Shown here one piece after another: positions 7,892 through 16,605 of a stretch of DNA of 64,000 nt (position 1 is its first letter; the number at the start of each line of letters is the position of its first letter). Both the position numbers and the translations under genes were made by a program. The notes below the pieces were generated by a model that was given only the letters and a program-made list of their open reading frames with translations, was not told the origin of the DNA and did no database searches. The DNA comes from 67-14 sp963695885 (GTDB lineage Bacteria > Actinomycetota > Thermoleophilia > Solirubrobacterales > 70-9): NCBI GenBank assembly GCA_963695885.1, contig CAVOIH010000008.1:1-64000 (forward strand), given 5' to 3'.

Positions 7892-8266
7892 ATGGCCGAT
7901 ACACCCGAAGCAGCAATCACCCTGACCGAAATCGCCGCCGAGAAGATCGCCGAGATGATCGGTGACCAGCCGGAAGGCGAAGAGCAGGCCCTGCGTGTGG
8001 CCGTGCGCGGTGGTGGCTGTTCCGGGTTCCAGTACGCCCTCGCCTTCGACAACAAGGGCGAGGACGACCATGTCTTCGAGCATCGCGGCGTCGCCGTGAT
8101 CGTCGACAAGACCAGCATGCAGTTCGTGCTCGGTTCCGAGGTCGACTACGTCGAAGGCCTGACCGGCGCCGGCTTCCAGGTCAACAACCCGAACGTGGTT
8201 GCCGCCTGTGGCTGTGGCTCGTCCTTCCAGGTGAAGGACGAAGAGGAGTCTTCGGTCCCCGCCTGA
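7892..8266 (+). CDS. Iron-sulfur cluster carrier, HesB/IscA/ErpA family
   Basis: A 124-residue A-type Fe-S carrier protein that takes clusters from the assembly machinery and hands them to apo-enzymes. The three conserved cysteines are Cys43 in GGGCSGFQY and Cys106 and Cys108 in AACGCGSSF. A -10-like TAATCT (7880-7885) lies six bases before the ATG, so the mRNA is probably leaderless. A rho-independent terminator follows. It is single-copy in this window, so ErpA versus IscA cannot be decided. Confidence 0.92.
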   Translation: MADTPEAAITLTEIAAEKIAEMIGDQPEGEEQALRVAVRGGGCSGFQYALAFDNKGEDDHVFEHRGVAVIVDKTSMQFVLGSEVDYVEGLTGAGFQVNNPNVVAACGCGSSFQVKDEEESSVPA

Positions 8267-8294
8267 GGGGTCACCAACACCGGAGGTTCTCTTG

Positions 8295-8318
8295 AAAGGC
8301 GCCACGGGCGCCTTTTTT
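8295..8318 (+). terminator. Rho-independent terminator after the Fe-S carrier gene
   Basis: GGCGCC (8298-8303), loop ACG, GGCGCC (8307-8312), flanked by AAA on the left and followed by six T at 8313-8318. This is the classic form and the best terminator in the window. Confidence 0.93.
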
Positions 8319-8365
8319 CGCTGAACAGGACCGGCTCGGAGCCCGGCTGAACCTGCCCGGGGCTT

Positions 8366-8409
8366 TTTCACCGACCTTTCACTTTTCGTAACCCGCCTGT
8401 TCACAAATA
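8366..8409 (+). promoter_or_regulatory. PHO box with four 11-bp repeats
   Basis: Four direct-repeat units start exactly 11 nt apart: TTTCACCGACC at 8366, TTTCACTTTTC at 8377, GTAACCCGCCT at 8388 and GTTCACAAATA at 8399. Actinobacterial PhoP binds direct repeats of 11 nt with a GTTCAC-like conserved half, so this matches a PhoP-binding PHO box. A further GTTCAC, out of phase, lies at 8423. It stands 75-118 nt before the first gene of the pst operon. Confidence 0.85.
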
Positions 8410-8483
8410 GCCAGAAATCGTTGTTCACACTTGGCCGGAGCGTGAGATCGGCTTGCGCGGACGAACGAAAAGGAGTGCTTACG

Positions 8484-9206
8484 GTGTCAGAGTTATTGAA
8501 TGGCAAGGGGGAGGGGCTTCGAAGGATGCTCCTCGCGTTCGGGCTGGCGTTGGCCGTGTTCGGGCTGACCGGTCTCGCGTCTGCGGTCGACGCGAATGCT
8601 GAAGGTGAAGAGATCATCGGCATCCAGTGCTCGGGCAAGGTTGAACCGACTGAAGGCTCACTCTTCCCCGACACGTTCGCTTACGAGTTCGGCTGCAACC
8701 AGGACATCTCGGCTTTCAGCCTGGTTTCGAACCGGCTGATCGACAACTTCGCGACCGAAGTGATCGGCGTCGATGCGGCTGGCGAGCCGGGTGAAGCGCA
8801 GGACTTCTTCTGCACTTCGACCGTGCCTTCGTACGGCTTCGGCTGCTACGGGTCACCCGGCAAGACGCCCCCCACGGTGATCACCAAGGGCAACCACGCG
8901 ATCGGCGAATTCTCGACGTTCGACCCGCTGTGCGCCGCCAACGTCCAGCCCAAGATCTGGGGAATCGCCCAGGCGGAATACAGCTCCACGAACGACCTGG
9001 CCGATCCACCGAGCGTGAAGAAATGGCTGGCAACCTCGGAGCCGTTCCTGCTCAGCTCCAAGTCGATCAACTGCAAGGTGCTGAATGCCAAGGCCAAGGC
9101 GAAGAAAGCCTGCGCCAAGGTCAAGAAGAAGCGGAAGGGCACGTCGGCGAGGGCCAGGGCCCGCAAGCAGTGCGAGCGTGCCAGGGCAGTCGCCCGGAAG
9201 GCCTGA
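8484..9206 (+). CDS. Secreted protein with basic C-terminal tail, first gene of the pst operon
   Basis: A 240-residue protein of unknown family. The start is a GTG at 8484 with an AAGGAG ribosome-binding site. An N-terminal signal peptide (LLAFGLALAVFGLTGLASA) ends at about residue 38. The mature part has six cysteines in spaced pairs, suggesting disulfides. The last ~45 residues are Lys/Arg/Ala-rich, a tail seen on many exported proteins of this lineage. It follows the PHO box and is 49 nt from pstS, so it should be induced on phosphate starvation. Its role, perhaps cell-wall-associated phosphate capture, is not known. Confidence 0.7.
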   Translation: MSELLNGKGEGLRRMLLAFGLALAVFGLTGLASAVDANAEGEEIIGIQCSGKVEPTEGSLFPDTFAYEFGCNQDISAFSLVSNRLIDNFATEVIGVDAAGEPGEAQDFFCTSTVPSYGFGCYGSPGKTPPTVITKGNHAIGEFSTFDPLCAANVQPKIWGIAQAEYSSTNDLADPPSVKKWLATSEPFLLSSKSINCKVLNAKAKAKKACAKVKKKRKGTSARARARKQCERARAVARKA

Positions 9207-9255
9207 ACGGCTTTCGCAAGGTTGAAGTCAAGAAATGCATGGAGAAAGGGATAAA

Positions 9256-10083
9256 ATGAAGCGATCAACAGCAGCCATAGTCGGCTTGCTGGTCGCCTGC
9301 TTCGCGTTCGTCGCGATGCCGGTGGCCGCGCAGGCCAAGCCGACCATCACCATCAGCGGATCGACCACGGTCGCACCGCTGGCAACCCAGCTCGCCAAGG
9401 GCTACCTCAAGAGCAAGAAGTGCCGCAAGAACGGCGGCTGTGTCAAGTTCAAGATCCTCCAGGGCGGTTCCGACATCGGCGTTGCCGACGTCGCCCGCGG
9501 CAGGGTCACCCTCGGCATGTCCTCGAGGATCCCGAAGAGCAGCGATCCCGGCGGTCTCATCTTCAACGAGATCGCGAAGGATGCGCTCTGCATCGCGACC
9601 CACAAAGGCAACAAGATCGCGAGCATGACGCAGGACCAGGTCCAGAACGTCTTCAGTGGATCGGTTCGCGACTGGGACAGCGTCCCGGGGTCCAGTCTGA
9701 ACGGCACGATCAACGTGACGGTCAGAACGGCGGCTTCCGGTACGCAGGACGCATTCGACAATATCTTCATGAAACCGAAGAAGGTCTTCTCGGGTGCTTC
9801 GCAGAAGGCGTCGAACGGCCTGATCGAGCAGCAGCTCCAGCGTGACCCGCTGGCGATCGGCTACCTCTCGCTCGCCTTCCAGAAGGGCGTCCACATCGTC
9901 AACTACAAGGGCGTGCCCTGCAACCTGAGGGCTGCCAAGGCCGGACAGTACCCCGGTACCCGGCCGCTGTTCCTCGTCTCCCGCGGAAAAGCCAAAGGCG
10001 CGTCGAAGAAGTGGATCAACTGGATCCGGAACAACAAGAAGGCGCTTTCGATCGCCGCCAGTTCCTGGGTGCCTTTCAAATAA
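9256..10083 (+). CDS. pstS: Phosphate ABC transporter substrate-binding protein PstS
   Basis: A 275-residue exported phosphate-binding protein. It has a signal peptide (AAIVGLLVACFAFVAMPVAAQA), the ISGSTTVAPL phosphate-binding loop, the GGSDIGVADV segment, and a TAASGTQDAF block as in the PstS-like family. No lipobox cysteine is seen at the cleavage site, so it may be freely secreted or held by PstC/A. I chose the ATG at 9256, behind GAAAGGG, rather than an in-frame ATG at 9235. The stop overlaps the pstC start (TAATG). Confidence 0.92.
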   Translation: MKRSTAAIVGLLVACFAFVAMPVAAQAKPTITISGSTTVAPLATQLAKGYLKSKKCRKNGGCVKFKILQGGSDIGVADVARGRVTLGMSSRIPKSSDPGGLIFNEIAKDALCIATHKGNKIASMTQDQVQNVFSGSVRDWDSVPGSSLNGTINVTVRTAASGTQDAFDNIFMKPKKVFSGASQKASNGLIEQQLQRDPLAIGYLSLAFQKGVHIVNYKGVPCNLRAAKAGQYPGTRPLFLVSRGKAKGASKKWINWIRNNKKALSIAASSWVPFK

Positions 10084-11105
10084 TGGACGAGCAGTACCTG
10101 GGAGTCTTCGACGAGTCGGAAGACCAGTCGAAGACGGAACACCCTACGAACCGGCGCGTCGAGCTCATGCTCGGCGCGCTGGCTTCGTTGATCCTGGTCT
10201 TCATCGCCGGGATGGTCATCTTCGTCTTCATCAAGGGCCTGCCCTCGCTGGCGGGCAACGGCGTCTCCTGGTTCGGTGGAGGCGGCAACGTCGACGAACA
10301 GCTCACGAACATCTTCAATTCACCGGCCGCCCCGGACAAATACGTCTACGAGCTCAACGCCTTCCCGCTTCTCTGGTCCACCTTCCTGATCTCGGGGATC
10401 GCGGTCTGCATCGCCACGGTGGTCTCGATCTTCGCCTCGATCTTCATCGTCGAGTTCGCGCCCCGGCGCATCGAGCAGATCCTCGAACCGGTGGTCAAAT
10501 TCCTTGCCGCGATCCCCTCGGTCATCTACGGCCTGCTGGGCATCCTCGTCATCGTACCGTGGATCAACAACACGCTGGTCACTGAAAGCATGCGGGAGTC
10601 GGTCCGTTACGTGATCCAGCTCGACGGAACCAGCGTGCTGGCCGGCGTGATCATTCTCACGATCATGATCCTGCCGATCATGATCGCCATCATCACCGAC
10701 TCGCTCAGGGCGGTGCCGCAGGTCTGGCGCGAGGGGGCTCTGGCGCTCGGCGTGAACCGCTGGCGGGCGATGAGGACCGTCTCACTCCGGGCGATCCGAC
10801 CGGCGATCGTGGCTGCCGCGGTACTGGCGACAGCCCGGGCCCTCGGCGAGGCGATCATGCTGTCGATGGTCACCGGCTCGATCGGATTCGCGCCGAATCC
10901 CTTCGACGGGTTCCTCTTCTTCCTCGAGCCGTCGCGTCCCCTCGGCGCGACCATCATCGACGGTGCAGAAGGTCTTTCGGTCGAGCCATACGGACAGACC
11001 ATGTACGCCTTCGCTTTCATCCTGATCATCTCGACGGCCTTCCTCTCGTTCGCCGGCTGGGCGGCTCGCAGGTCGCTCTCGCGATACAGCATCGGGGCCC
11101 AATGA
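10083..11105 (+). CDS. pstC: Phosphate ABC transporter permease PstC
   Basis: A 340-residue inner-membrane permease with about six transmembrane segments. The binding-protein-dependent transport motif lies in the stretch EGALALGVNRWRAMRTVSLR, with a second signature at ARALGEAIMLSMVTG. It starts at the ATG sharing a base with the pstS stop, and ends ATGA-overlapped with pstA. With PstA it forms the membrane channel of the high-affinity phosphate importer. Confidence 0.95.
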   Translation: MDEQYLGVFDESEDQSKTEHPTNRRVELMLGALASLILVFIAGMVIFVFIKGLPSLAGNGVSWFGGGGNVDEQLTNIFNSPAAPDKYVYELNAFPLLWSTFLISGIAVCIATVVSIFASIFIVEFAPRRIEQILEPVVKFLAAIPSVIYGLLGILVIVPWINNTLVTESMRESVRYVIQLDGTSVLAGVIILTIMILPIMIAIITDSLRAVPQVWREGALALGVNRWRAMRTVSLRAIRPAIVAAAVLATARALGEAIMLSMVTGSIGFAPNPFDGFLFFLEPSRPLGATIIDGAEGLSVEPYGQTMYAFAFILIISTAFLSFAGWAARRSLSRYSIGAQ

Positions 11106-12094
11106 GCACGCTTACCGCCGGCAAGAGGAAGAAGCAGGCCGGAGCCCGGCGCCGCCGGCCGGCCAAGCCGAAGAAGGTCGTGTCGAAGGATTCGTGGAGC
11201 TTCGGCGACCGACTCGGCGTTGTCATGGCCTGGTTCTGCGGGATCATACTCTGCCTGATCGCCGCATCGATCACCCTGTACATGGCCTGGAAGGGCATCT
11301 CCTTCATCAACTGGGAGATCGTCAGCACCTCGCCCGAGGCCTCTCTGGAGCAGTCGAAGACGGGCGGTTTCCTCGACCCGATCATCGGCACGGTGCTGCT
11401 GACGGTGATCGGCGCCGCGATCGCCGCGCCGATCGGGATCGCGGTAGCGATCTGGCTCACCGAGTACGGGCGACCGGCGCCTCTGGCCCGATTCGTGGAG
11501 GCGGGCATCGAGGTGATCGTCGGGGCTCCGTCGATCGTGCTGGCCATCTTCGGCCTTCTCGTCTTCCAGCAAGGTTTCTTCAGCCCGTTCTCGTTCACGG
11601 CCGACGGCGGCGAAGTGTTCGGCCGCTCGTTCTTCGCCGCCGGGGCGGTGATGTCCCTGATCGCGCTGCCCTTCGTGGTCGGCGGCACCCGCGAGGCCCT
11701 GAACTCGATCCCGCGCCACGTCCGGGAGGCATCCTATGCACTCGGCAAGGACCAGGCATCGACCATCCGGCGGGTGCTCCTGCCCAGCGCGCGCCGTGGC
11801 ATCGCGACCGGCACCACGCTGGGCATGGCCCGGATCGCCGGAGACACGGCTGTCGTGGTGGTATTGCTCGGAGCCTCCCTCCAGCTGGCGCCGGAGGGCG
11901 ACATCCCCGGCGTCAACGTGCTCAAGGGCACCGGGTCCACCCTCACCAGTTTCGTCTTCCAGAACTCACCCGCGGGTGAAGGCAACGCCCCCGACAAGGC
12001 CTATGCGGCCGCTTTCGTCCTGTTGATGCTGGTGATCCTGCTGAACCTGATCGTGAACCTGATTGCCAGGAAGGGAAAACAAGCATGGGCGTAG
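11102..12094 (+). CDS. pstA: Phosphate ABC transporter permease PstA
   Basis: A 330-residue permease partner of PstC. A basic cytosolic N-terminal stretch of about 35 residues precedes the first transmembrane segment. Six membrane helices and the EAL-type loop (SYALGKDQASTIRRVLLPSA) follow. The start ATG overlaps the pstC stop by four bases. Its own stop lies ten bases inside pstB, indicating tight coupling. Confidence 0.95.
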   Translation: MSTLTAGKRKKQAGARRRRPAKPKKVVSKDSWSFGDRLGVVMAWFCGIILCLIAASITLYMAWKGISFINWEIVSTSPEASLEQSKTGGFLDPIIGTVLLTVIGAAIAAPIGIAVAIWLTEYGRPAPLARFVEAGIEVIVGAPSIVLAIFGLLVFQQGFFSPFSFTADGGEVFGRSFFAAGAVMSLIALPFVVGGTREALNSIPRHVREASYALGKDQASTIRRVLLPSARRGIATGTTLGMARIAGDTAVVVVLLGASLQLAPEGDIPGVNVLKGTGSTLTSFVFQNSPAGEGNAPDKAYAAAFVLLMLVILLNLIVNLIARKGKQAWA

Positions 12095-13041
12095 ATCCTG
12101 AGCAGCCGGAACCGGGAGCCTCGAGCAACGGGACGCTGCCCCATGCGGTGCCACCGCTCCGGCGAATCGTCGTCGGGCAGGAAGTCCCACCGATTCGTGT
12201 CGGTGGTGTCTACGAGACCGAAGACGGACTCGATCTGCAGGATGATCCGAGTGTCGTGTCGGATGACCTCCTCGGCCCGGAGTGGTACGAGGAATGCATG
12301 CGCACCGAATCGCTCAGCGTCACCTTCGGCAAGAAGGAGGCGGTCAAGGGAGTGTCGATCCAGGTCAACGCCGGCCAGGTCCTGGCGCTGATCGGGCCTT
12401 CCGGCTGTGGCAAGACGACGCTGCTCCGTTCGATGAACAAGCTGGTCGACCTGACGCCCACCGCGCGGCGCTCCGGCAGGATCCTGCTCGACGGCGAGGA
12501 CATCGACCTCTTCGACGACACCCAGCTCCGCCGGCGGGTAGGCATGCTGTTCCAGCAGCCGAACCCGTTCCCGATGAGCATCTTCGACAACATCGCCTAC
12601 GGGTTGCGGGAGCGCGGTTCGAAGCGGCCCGGACGCAAGCTCCTCGAACCGGCCGTGGTCGATGCCCTCGAGCGGGCCGGGCTCTGGGACGAGGTGGGGG
12701 ACAATCTCGATCATCCGGCGTTCTCGCTCTCGGGCGGGCAGCAACAGCGGCTCTGCATTGCCAGGTCCCTGGCCGTCACGCCAGAGGTCCTGCTCCTGGA
12801 CGAACCCTGTTCGGCGCTGGATCCGATCTCCACCGCGATCATCGAGGAGACGGTGGTGCAGCTCAAGGAAGAGATGGCGATCGTGATCGTGACCCACAAC
12901 CTTCAGCAGGCGGAGCGGGTCGCCGATCAGGTCGCCTTCATGTACCTCGGCGATCTGGTCGAGTACGGGCCGGCCGAGCAGATCTTCAACGCTCCGATGG
13001 CCGAGCGGACCAAGGACTACGTCCGGGGAGACTTCGGATGA
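12085..13041 (+). CDS. pstB: Phosphate ABC transporter ATPase PstB with N-terminal extension
   Basis: A 318-residue ATPase energising PstCA. Walker A GPSGCGKT is at 104-111, the signature LSGGQ at 215-219 and Walker B VLLLDE at 235-240. A usual PstB is about 250-260 residues. Here a 71-residue acidic, Pro-rich extension comes before the canonical domain, which begins at Met72 (ATG at 12298). Both starts are possible, but the upstream ATG overlaps pstA in the same tight fashion as the other pst genes. The stop overlaps the next gene (ATGA). Confidence 0.92.
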   Translation: MGVDPEQPEPGASSNGTLPHAVPPLRRIVVGQEVPPIRVGGVYETEDGLDLQDDPSVVSDDLLGPEWYEECMRTESLSVTFGKKEAVKGVSIQVNAGQVLALIGPSGCGKTTLLRSMNKLVDLTPTARRSGRILLDGEDIDLFDDTQLRRRVGMLFQQPNPFPMSIFDNIAYGLRERGSKRPGRKLLEPAVVDALERAGLWDEVGDNLDHPAFSLSGGQQQRLCIARSLAVTPEVLLLDEPCSALDPISTAIIEETVVQLKEEMAIVIVTHNLQQAERVADQVAFMYLGDLVEYGPAEQIFNAPMAERTKDYVRGDFG

Positions 13042-13775
13042 ATATACCTTCGAAAGCTTCGGTTGCTCTCCCCGCACTGGTCGCCCTGGCGGCTTTCCTC
13101 GCCGGCTGCCAGTCGACCCAGAGCAAAAGCGCCGAGCTCGAGGCTCAAGGGGCAGACATCGCCAAGGTGGAGAAGATCAAGATCGGCTCCTCCAACCAGT
13201 CGGTCGAGGCCATCAGCAAGACGCTGCTCACCGACCAGTACGGCACGGCGGTCGTGCTCAGGATCAAGAACAGCTCGCCCGAGAACCAGGCGAACATACC
13301 GATAGCCCTCGAGGTCAAGAACGCCAAAGGCAAGTCGATCTACAAGAACGACATCAAGGGTCTGGAGAAGGGGTTGATCCAGATCCCCTTCGTGGAGGGC
13401 CAGAGTGAGACCTGGTGGGTGAACGACCAGGTCTTGATCACCCAGGACCCGAAGTCGGCCGACGTGACGATCGGCAATTCGGACGTCAATCCCAGTGATA
13501 TTCCGGAACTGGAGGTTTCACCTCCCAGTCTGGAGAACGATCCCACTTCCGGAATCAACATCACCGGCGAGGTGACCAACAAGTCTGACATCGAGCAGAT
13601 CGACCTCCTGCTGTACGCGGTGGCGACGAAGGGCGGGGAAGTGGTCGCCGCCGGGCGTGGCCTGATCCCCAAGCTGAAGGTAGGCGGCAAGCCGGAGCCG
13701 TACCGGATCTATTTCATCGGCGACCCCAAGGGCGCCGAGATCGAAACATTTGCCCTGCCTTCGACCTTCGAATAG
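13038..13775 (+). CDS. Lipoprotein of unknown function, pst operon
   Basis: A 245-residue lipoprotein. It has a signal peptide with lipobox LAGC (Cys24). The mature part looks like two beta-sandwich repeats (FxLYD-like): one around SSNQSVEAISKTLL through VVLRIKNSSPENQ, another around GINITGEVTNKSDIEQIDLLLYAV. It is translationally coupled to pstB (ATGA overlap), so it should be made with the transporter. An extracytoplasmic role in binding or presenting something at the membrane is an inference. Confidence 0.7.
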   Translation: MNIPSKASVALPALVALAAFLAGCQSTQSKSAELEAQGADIAKVEKIKIGSSNQSVEAISKTLLTDQYGTAVVLRIKNSSPENQANIPIALEVKNAKGKSIYKNDIKGLEKGLIQIPFVEGQSETWWVNDQVLITQDPKSADVTIGNSDVNPSDIPELEVSPPSLENDPTSGINITGEVTNKSDIEQIDLLLYAVATKGGEVVAAGRGLIPKLKVGGKPEPYRIYFIGDPKGAEIETFALPSTFE

Positions 13776-13787
13776 GAGAACCGGACG

Positions 13788-14762
13788 ATGAATCAGCAGA
13801 CGAAGATCGCGCCATCGGCCCCGGCCCCGGCCCAGGCACCGGTGCGCTGCACGGGATGCGGCCAGACGATGGCCGCCGACCAGCGTTACTGCCTCGAATG
13901 CGGACGGCGAAAGGGTGACCCGAGGGTCCGGTTCGAGGACTACATGAGCGACGGGTTGCCGAAGGGCGAGGCGCCCGAGCGGATTCCCCCGGATACCACG
14001 GTCCTACCCGATGACCCGCGGCCGGTGCGCGAGGTGACGCCGTTGATGGCCGCCACCGGACTGGTCGCTTTCGCGGTCATCCTTCTGCTCGGGGTCCTGA
14101 TCGGCGGCTTGGGCGATGGCGATTCCCAGGCTCCGGTCGTCGCGACGACCGCGGCTCCGGCAACCACTGCCGCGCCCGCCGCAGCACCTGGCGAAACCAG
14201 CACGGACGTCGCCGTCAGCTTCACGGCGGACTGGCCGAGCGGCACCGACGGCTTCACGATCGAACTTGCGAACCTGCCCAATGACTCGACCGACGCGGCG
14301 ACCGTCGAGGCGACCAAAGCGGATCTGGCCGCCCAGGGTGCTCCGGAAGTGGGGGTGCTCGATTCAGACGAATACGCGAGCTTGCCGGAGGGCAACTACG
14401 TCTTCTATTCGGGGGTCTACGACAGCAAGCCCGAGGCGCAGAAGGCGCTCGGCGACCTCTCGGGCAGCTTCCCTGACGCTCAGGTGATCGAGGTGAGCAC
14501 CGCCGCTCCGGCCAGCTCCGGCGGTGGCGGTGGTGGTGGTGGAGGCAACGAACTGATCACGGAAGACGGTGCCGGCGAGGCCAAGCCCGACACCGCCGTC
14601 GAGGCAAGCGAGGAAGACCTGAACGCGATCAACAAAGCCGACGCCGAGGACTACCAGGAACTACAGGACAAGCTCCCCCCGACCATCGAAACGACCGGCA
14701 AGGCGCCCAAACCCGACAACAAGGCTCCGGGTGCCGGCGGCGGCGCGGTCGAGATCGGATGA
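13788..14762 (+). CDS. Zinc-ribbon membrane protein with extracytoplasmic SPOR-like region
   Basis: A 324-residue protein with a clear order of parts. A cytosolic zinc ribbon (Cys21, Cys24, Cys35, Cys38) comes first, then a transmembrane helix at about 84-107, an Ala/Thr/Pro linker, and a domain around 140-245 whose helix-strand pattern (NYVFYSGVYDSKPEAQKAL) resembles SPOR/sporulation-related repeats. A glycine run and an acidic tail follow. It starts 12 nt after the lipoprotein gene behind AGGAG, and ends ATGA-overlapped with the next gene. Function unknown; SPOR domains bind peptidoglycan, so envelope anchoring is possible. Confidence 0.65.
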   Translation: MNQQTKIAPSAPAPAQAPVRCTGCGQTMAADQRYCLECGRRKGDPRVRFEDYMSDGLPKGEAPERIPPDTTVLPDDPRPVREVTPLMAATGLVAFAVILLLGVLIGGLGDGDSQAPVVATTAAPATTAAPAAAPGETSTDVAVSFTADWPSGTDGFTIELANLPNDSTDAATVEATKADLAAQGAPEVGVLDSDEYASLPEGNYVFYSGVYDSKPEAQKALGDLSGSFPDAQVIEVSTAAPASSGGGGGGGGGNELITEDGAGEAKPDTAVEASEEDLNAINKADAEDYQELQDKLPPTIETTGKAPKPDNKAPGAGGGAVEIG

Positions 14763-15394
14763 ACATGATTCCATCGAAACTGACCCGTAAAGGACGACCC
14801 ACGCCGGAACAGCTGGCTGAACGTGCCAAACCGATGACCAGGCTCGAGGAGCGGCGCGAGGAGCTTCGAGCGCGGTTCACCGAGATGCAGTGGGACCTGG
14901 GTGGAGCCGTCTACGAGATGGCGGCTCGCGATTACTTCCGGCTCGACGTCCTCGCAGGAATGGCTTCCCGCCTGCAGATCGTCGACGCGGAACTGGCCGA
15001 GATCGAGCGCATGGCCAAGCTCGAACGTGCCGGCGCCGCCGGTGCATGTTCGGGATGCGGCTCCCTGTACGCGCGGGGAGCGCTGTACTGCTGGCGGTGT
15101 GGCCGGAACCTGAACGAAGGTGCCGGCACCGTGGTCGGGCCGAGCCGCCCCGAGCCGGCGGCGATCGGTCCGGCAGCGACCGCACCTCCGGCCGCGGTGG
15201 AAGTGCCGGCCGAGGCTCCGCCGGCAGCACCGATCGCGCCGTCGCCGCAGCCGACTGCCGCGGGACCGGAACCGGCGGAAGCGTCCGTGCCCCTGACGGT
15301 GCCGCCCGGGAACGGTGGCAGCTCCGACGCCCTCGACCCGCTAATGGATCCGATCGCCACCTACCGGCCCGAGGTGAGGGATACGGGGCTGTGA
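14759..15394 (+). CDS. Coiled-coil zinc-ribbon protein, pst operon
   Basis: A 211-residue cytosolic protein. Residues 15-90 are strongly helical (RLEERREELRARFTEMQ and following), probably a coiled coil. A zinc ribbon follows with Cys97, Cys100, Cys111 and Cys114, then a Pro/Ala-rich tail with no structure apparent. It overlaps both neighbours by four bases. The helical part plus zinc ribbon fits an adaptor that contacts the membrane proteins on either side. I do not recognise a family. Confidence 0.65.
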   Translation: MNMIPSKLTRKGRPTPEQLAERAKPMTRLEERREELRARFTEMQWDLGGAVYEMAARDYFRLDVLAGMASRLQIVDAELAEIERMAKLERAGAAGACSGCGSLYARGALYCWRCGRNLNEGAGTVVGPSRPEPAAIGPAATAPPAAVEVPAEAPPAAPIAPSPQPTAAGPEPAEASVPLTVPPGNGGSSDALDPLMDPIATYRPEVRDTGL

Positions 15395-16605
15395 AATCCC
15401 CGAACCCGAATTCCCGGCTGGGCCGCGTCCATGCCCGGGTTTCGGGGTGGCAGCTCCCGGTCCGCATCCCGGTGCCAAACCGCGATGACCTGATCGCGAT
15501 GGGCCTGATGACCCTCGCTTTCGGGCTCATAATCGGAGTCGCCATCGGTCCCGCCCTCGGCAAGTTCGGCAACGCGGGGGCGACCGTCGTCCCGGGTGTC
15601 GCGGCAACCGAAGCGGAAACCCCGGAGGCCGATGAAGTGGCCGGTTCCGGGACCGGCCTTCCGCCTCTCGGTGCCCCGGCGGGAAGCGAGAGTCCTGCTT
15701 CGAAATCGATCCCCCCGCCGGATGTGACCGCATCCGTACCATCGGCCGATCCTCCCCCGGACTCTTCGGGCATTCCGGCCGACCCCGAGCCGGATGTCCC
15801 GGACACGGAAGACGGTTATACCCCGCCCGAGAAGAGACGGAACGACGACGGAAACCCTCCGAGAGCCCTTTCGGGGACGCCGCTGAAAGGTACCGTGGTC
15901 AGCCAGGGGACGACCCCGACCTCCTACGCAGTGGCCGATGATTTCGGCAACGTCCTCGCCCTTCATGCCGAGACCTCGCCGCCGCTCGCGGCAAAGGTTT
16001 CGACGCGGATCGAGCCCCTGGAGAACGGGACCTTCGGCGAAGCCCGGAAATGGACAACCGACGGCGAGAAGGCCGAGTCGCCCCTGCGCGGGGTCGTCTC
16101 GTTCATCGACCCCGTCACCGGATGGATCGTGATCTCCAACCGCGGCGCTTCGATCGCCGTCGACGCGGCCGAAGTGATCGCCTCCGGCGAGCTCGAGATG
16201 GAGCTCGGCAGTCTGGTCGAGGGCCTGGTCGAGTTTCCGGAAGAGCTGCGGGAGGACCCCGATTCCGGTCCGTTGCTGGTGGCCATCGGCCTCGAGGCGA
16301 TCGGTGAGCCCGGGGACCTCCTCGAGTTGAACGGCCGGGTCCTCGGAGTAGACGAGGAGGCGGAGACCTTCGACCTGGCGCCGGACAGCGGTGGACGGCT
16401 CGATGGCGAGATCGTGATCAGGATGCCGGCCGAATTCGATCCGGCCACTCTCGCGGTCGGCCGGACGGTGAACGCCACCGCGGAGGTCTCCAGCGGGGGA
16501 CTGACGCTGACCGGCCTCTCGGACGATCAGGGACGCAAGGCTGCCGACGACCTGTTCGACGGCCTTCGGGGACCTCAGGTAGAGCTCAGGCGCCTTCGAT
16601 CTTGA
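15391..16605 (+). CDS. Membrane-anchored protein with beta-rich extracytoplasmic domain
   Basis: A 404-residue protein starting with GTG at 15391, overlapped with the previous stop (GTGA). A basic cytosolic N terminus, one transmembrane helix at about 33-56, and a long Pro/Glu/Asp-rich linker (about 60-165) precede a beta-rich part. In that part, segments such as GTVVSQGTTPTSYAVAD and GVVSFIDPVTGWIVI look like repeated small beta-barrel (DUF5666-like) units. It is the last gene of the pst operon. Its 3' end overlaps the convergent glutaredoxin gene by 20 bases. Confidence 0.6.
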   Translation: MKSPNPNSRLGRVHARVSGWQLPVRIPVPNRDDLIAMGLMTLAFGLIIGVAIGPALGKFGNAGATVVPGVAATEAETPEADEVAGSGTGLPPLGAPAGSESPASKSIPPPDVTASVPSADPPPDSSGIPADPEPDVPDTEDGYTPPEKRRNDDGNPPRALSGTPLKGTVVSQGTTPTSYAVADDFGNVLALHAETSPPLAAKVSTRIEPLENGTFGEARKWTTDGEKAESPLRGVVSFIDPVTGWIVISNRGASIAVDAAEVIASGELEMELGSLVEGLVEFPEELREDPDSGPLLVAIGLEAIGEPGDLLELNGRVLGVDEEAETFDLAPDSGGRLDGEIVIRMPAEFDPATLAVGRTVNATAEVSSGGLTLTGLSDDQGRKAADDLFDGLRGPQVELRRLRS

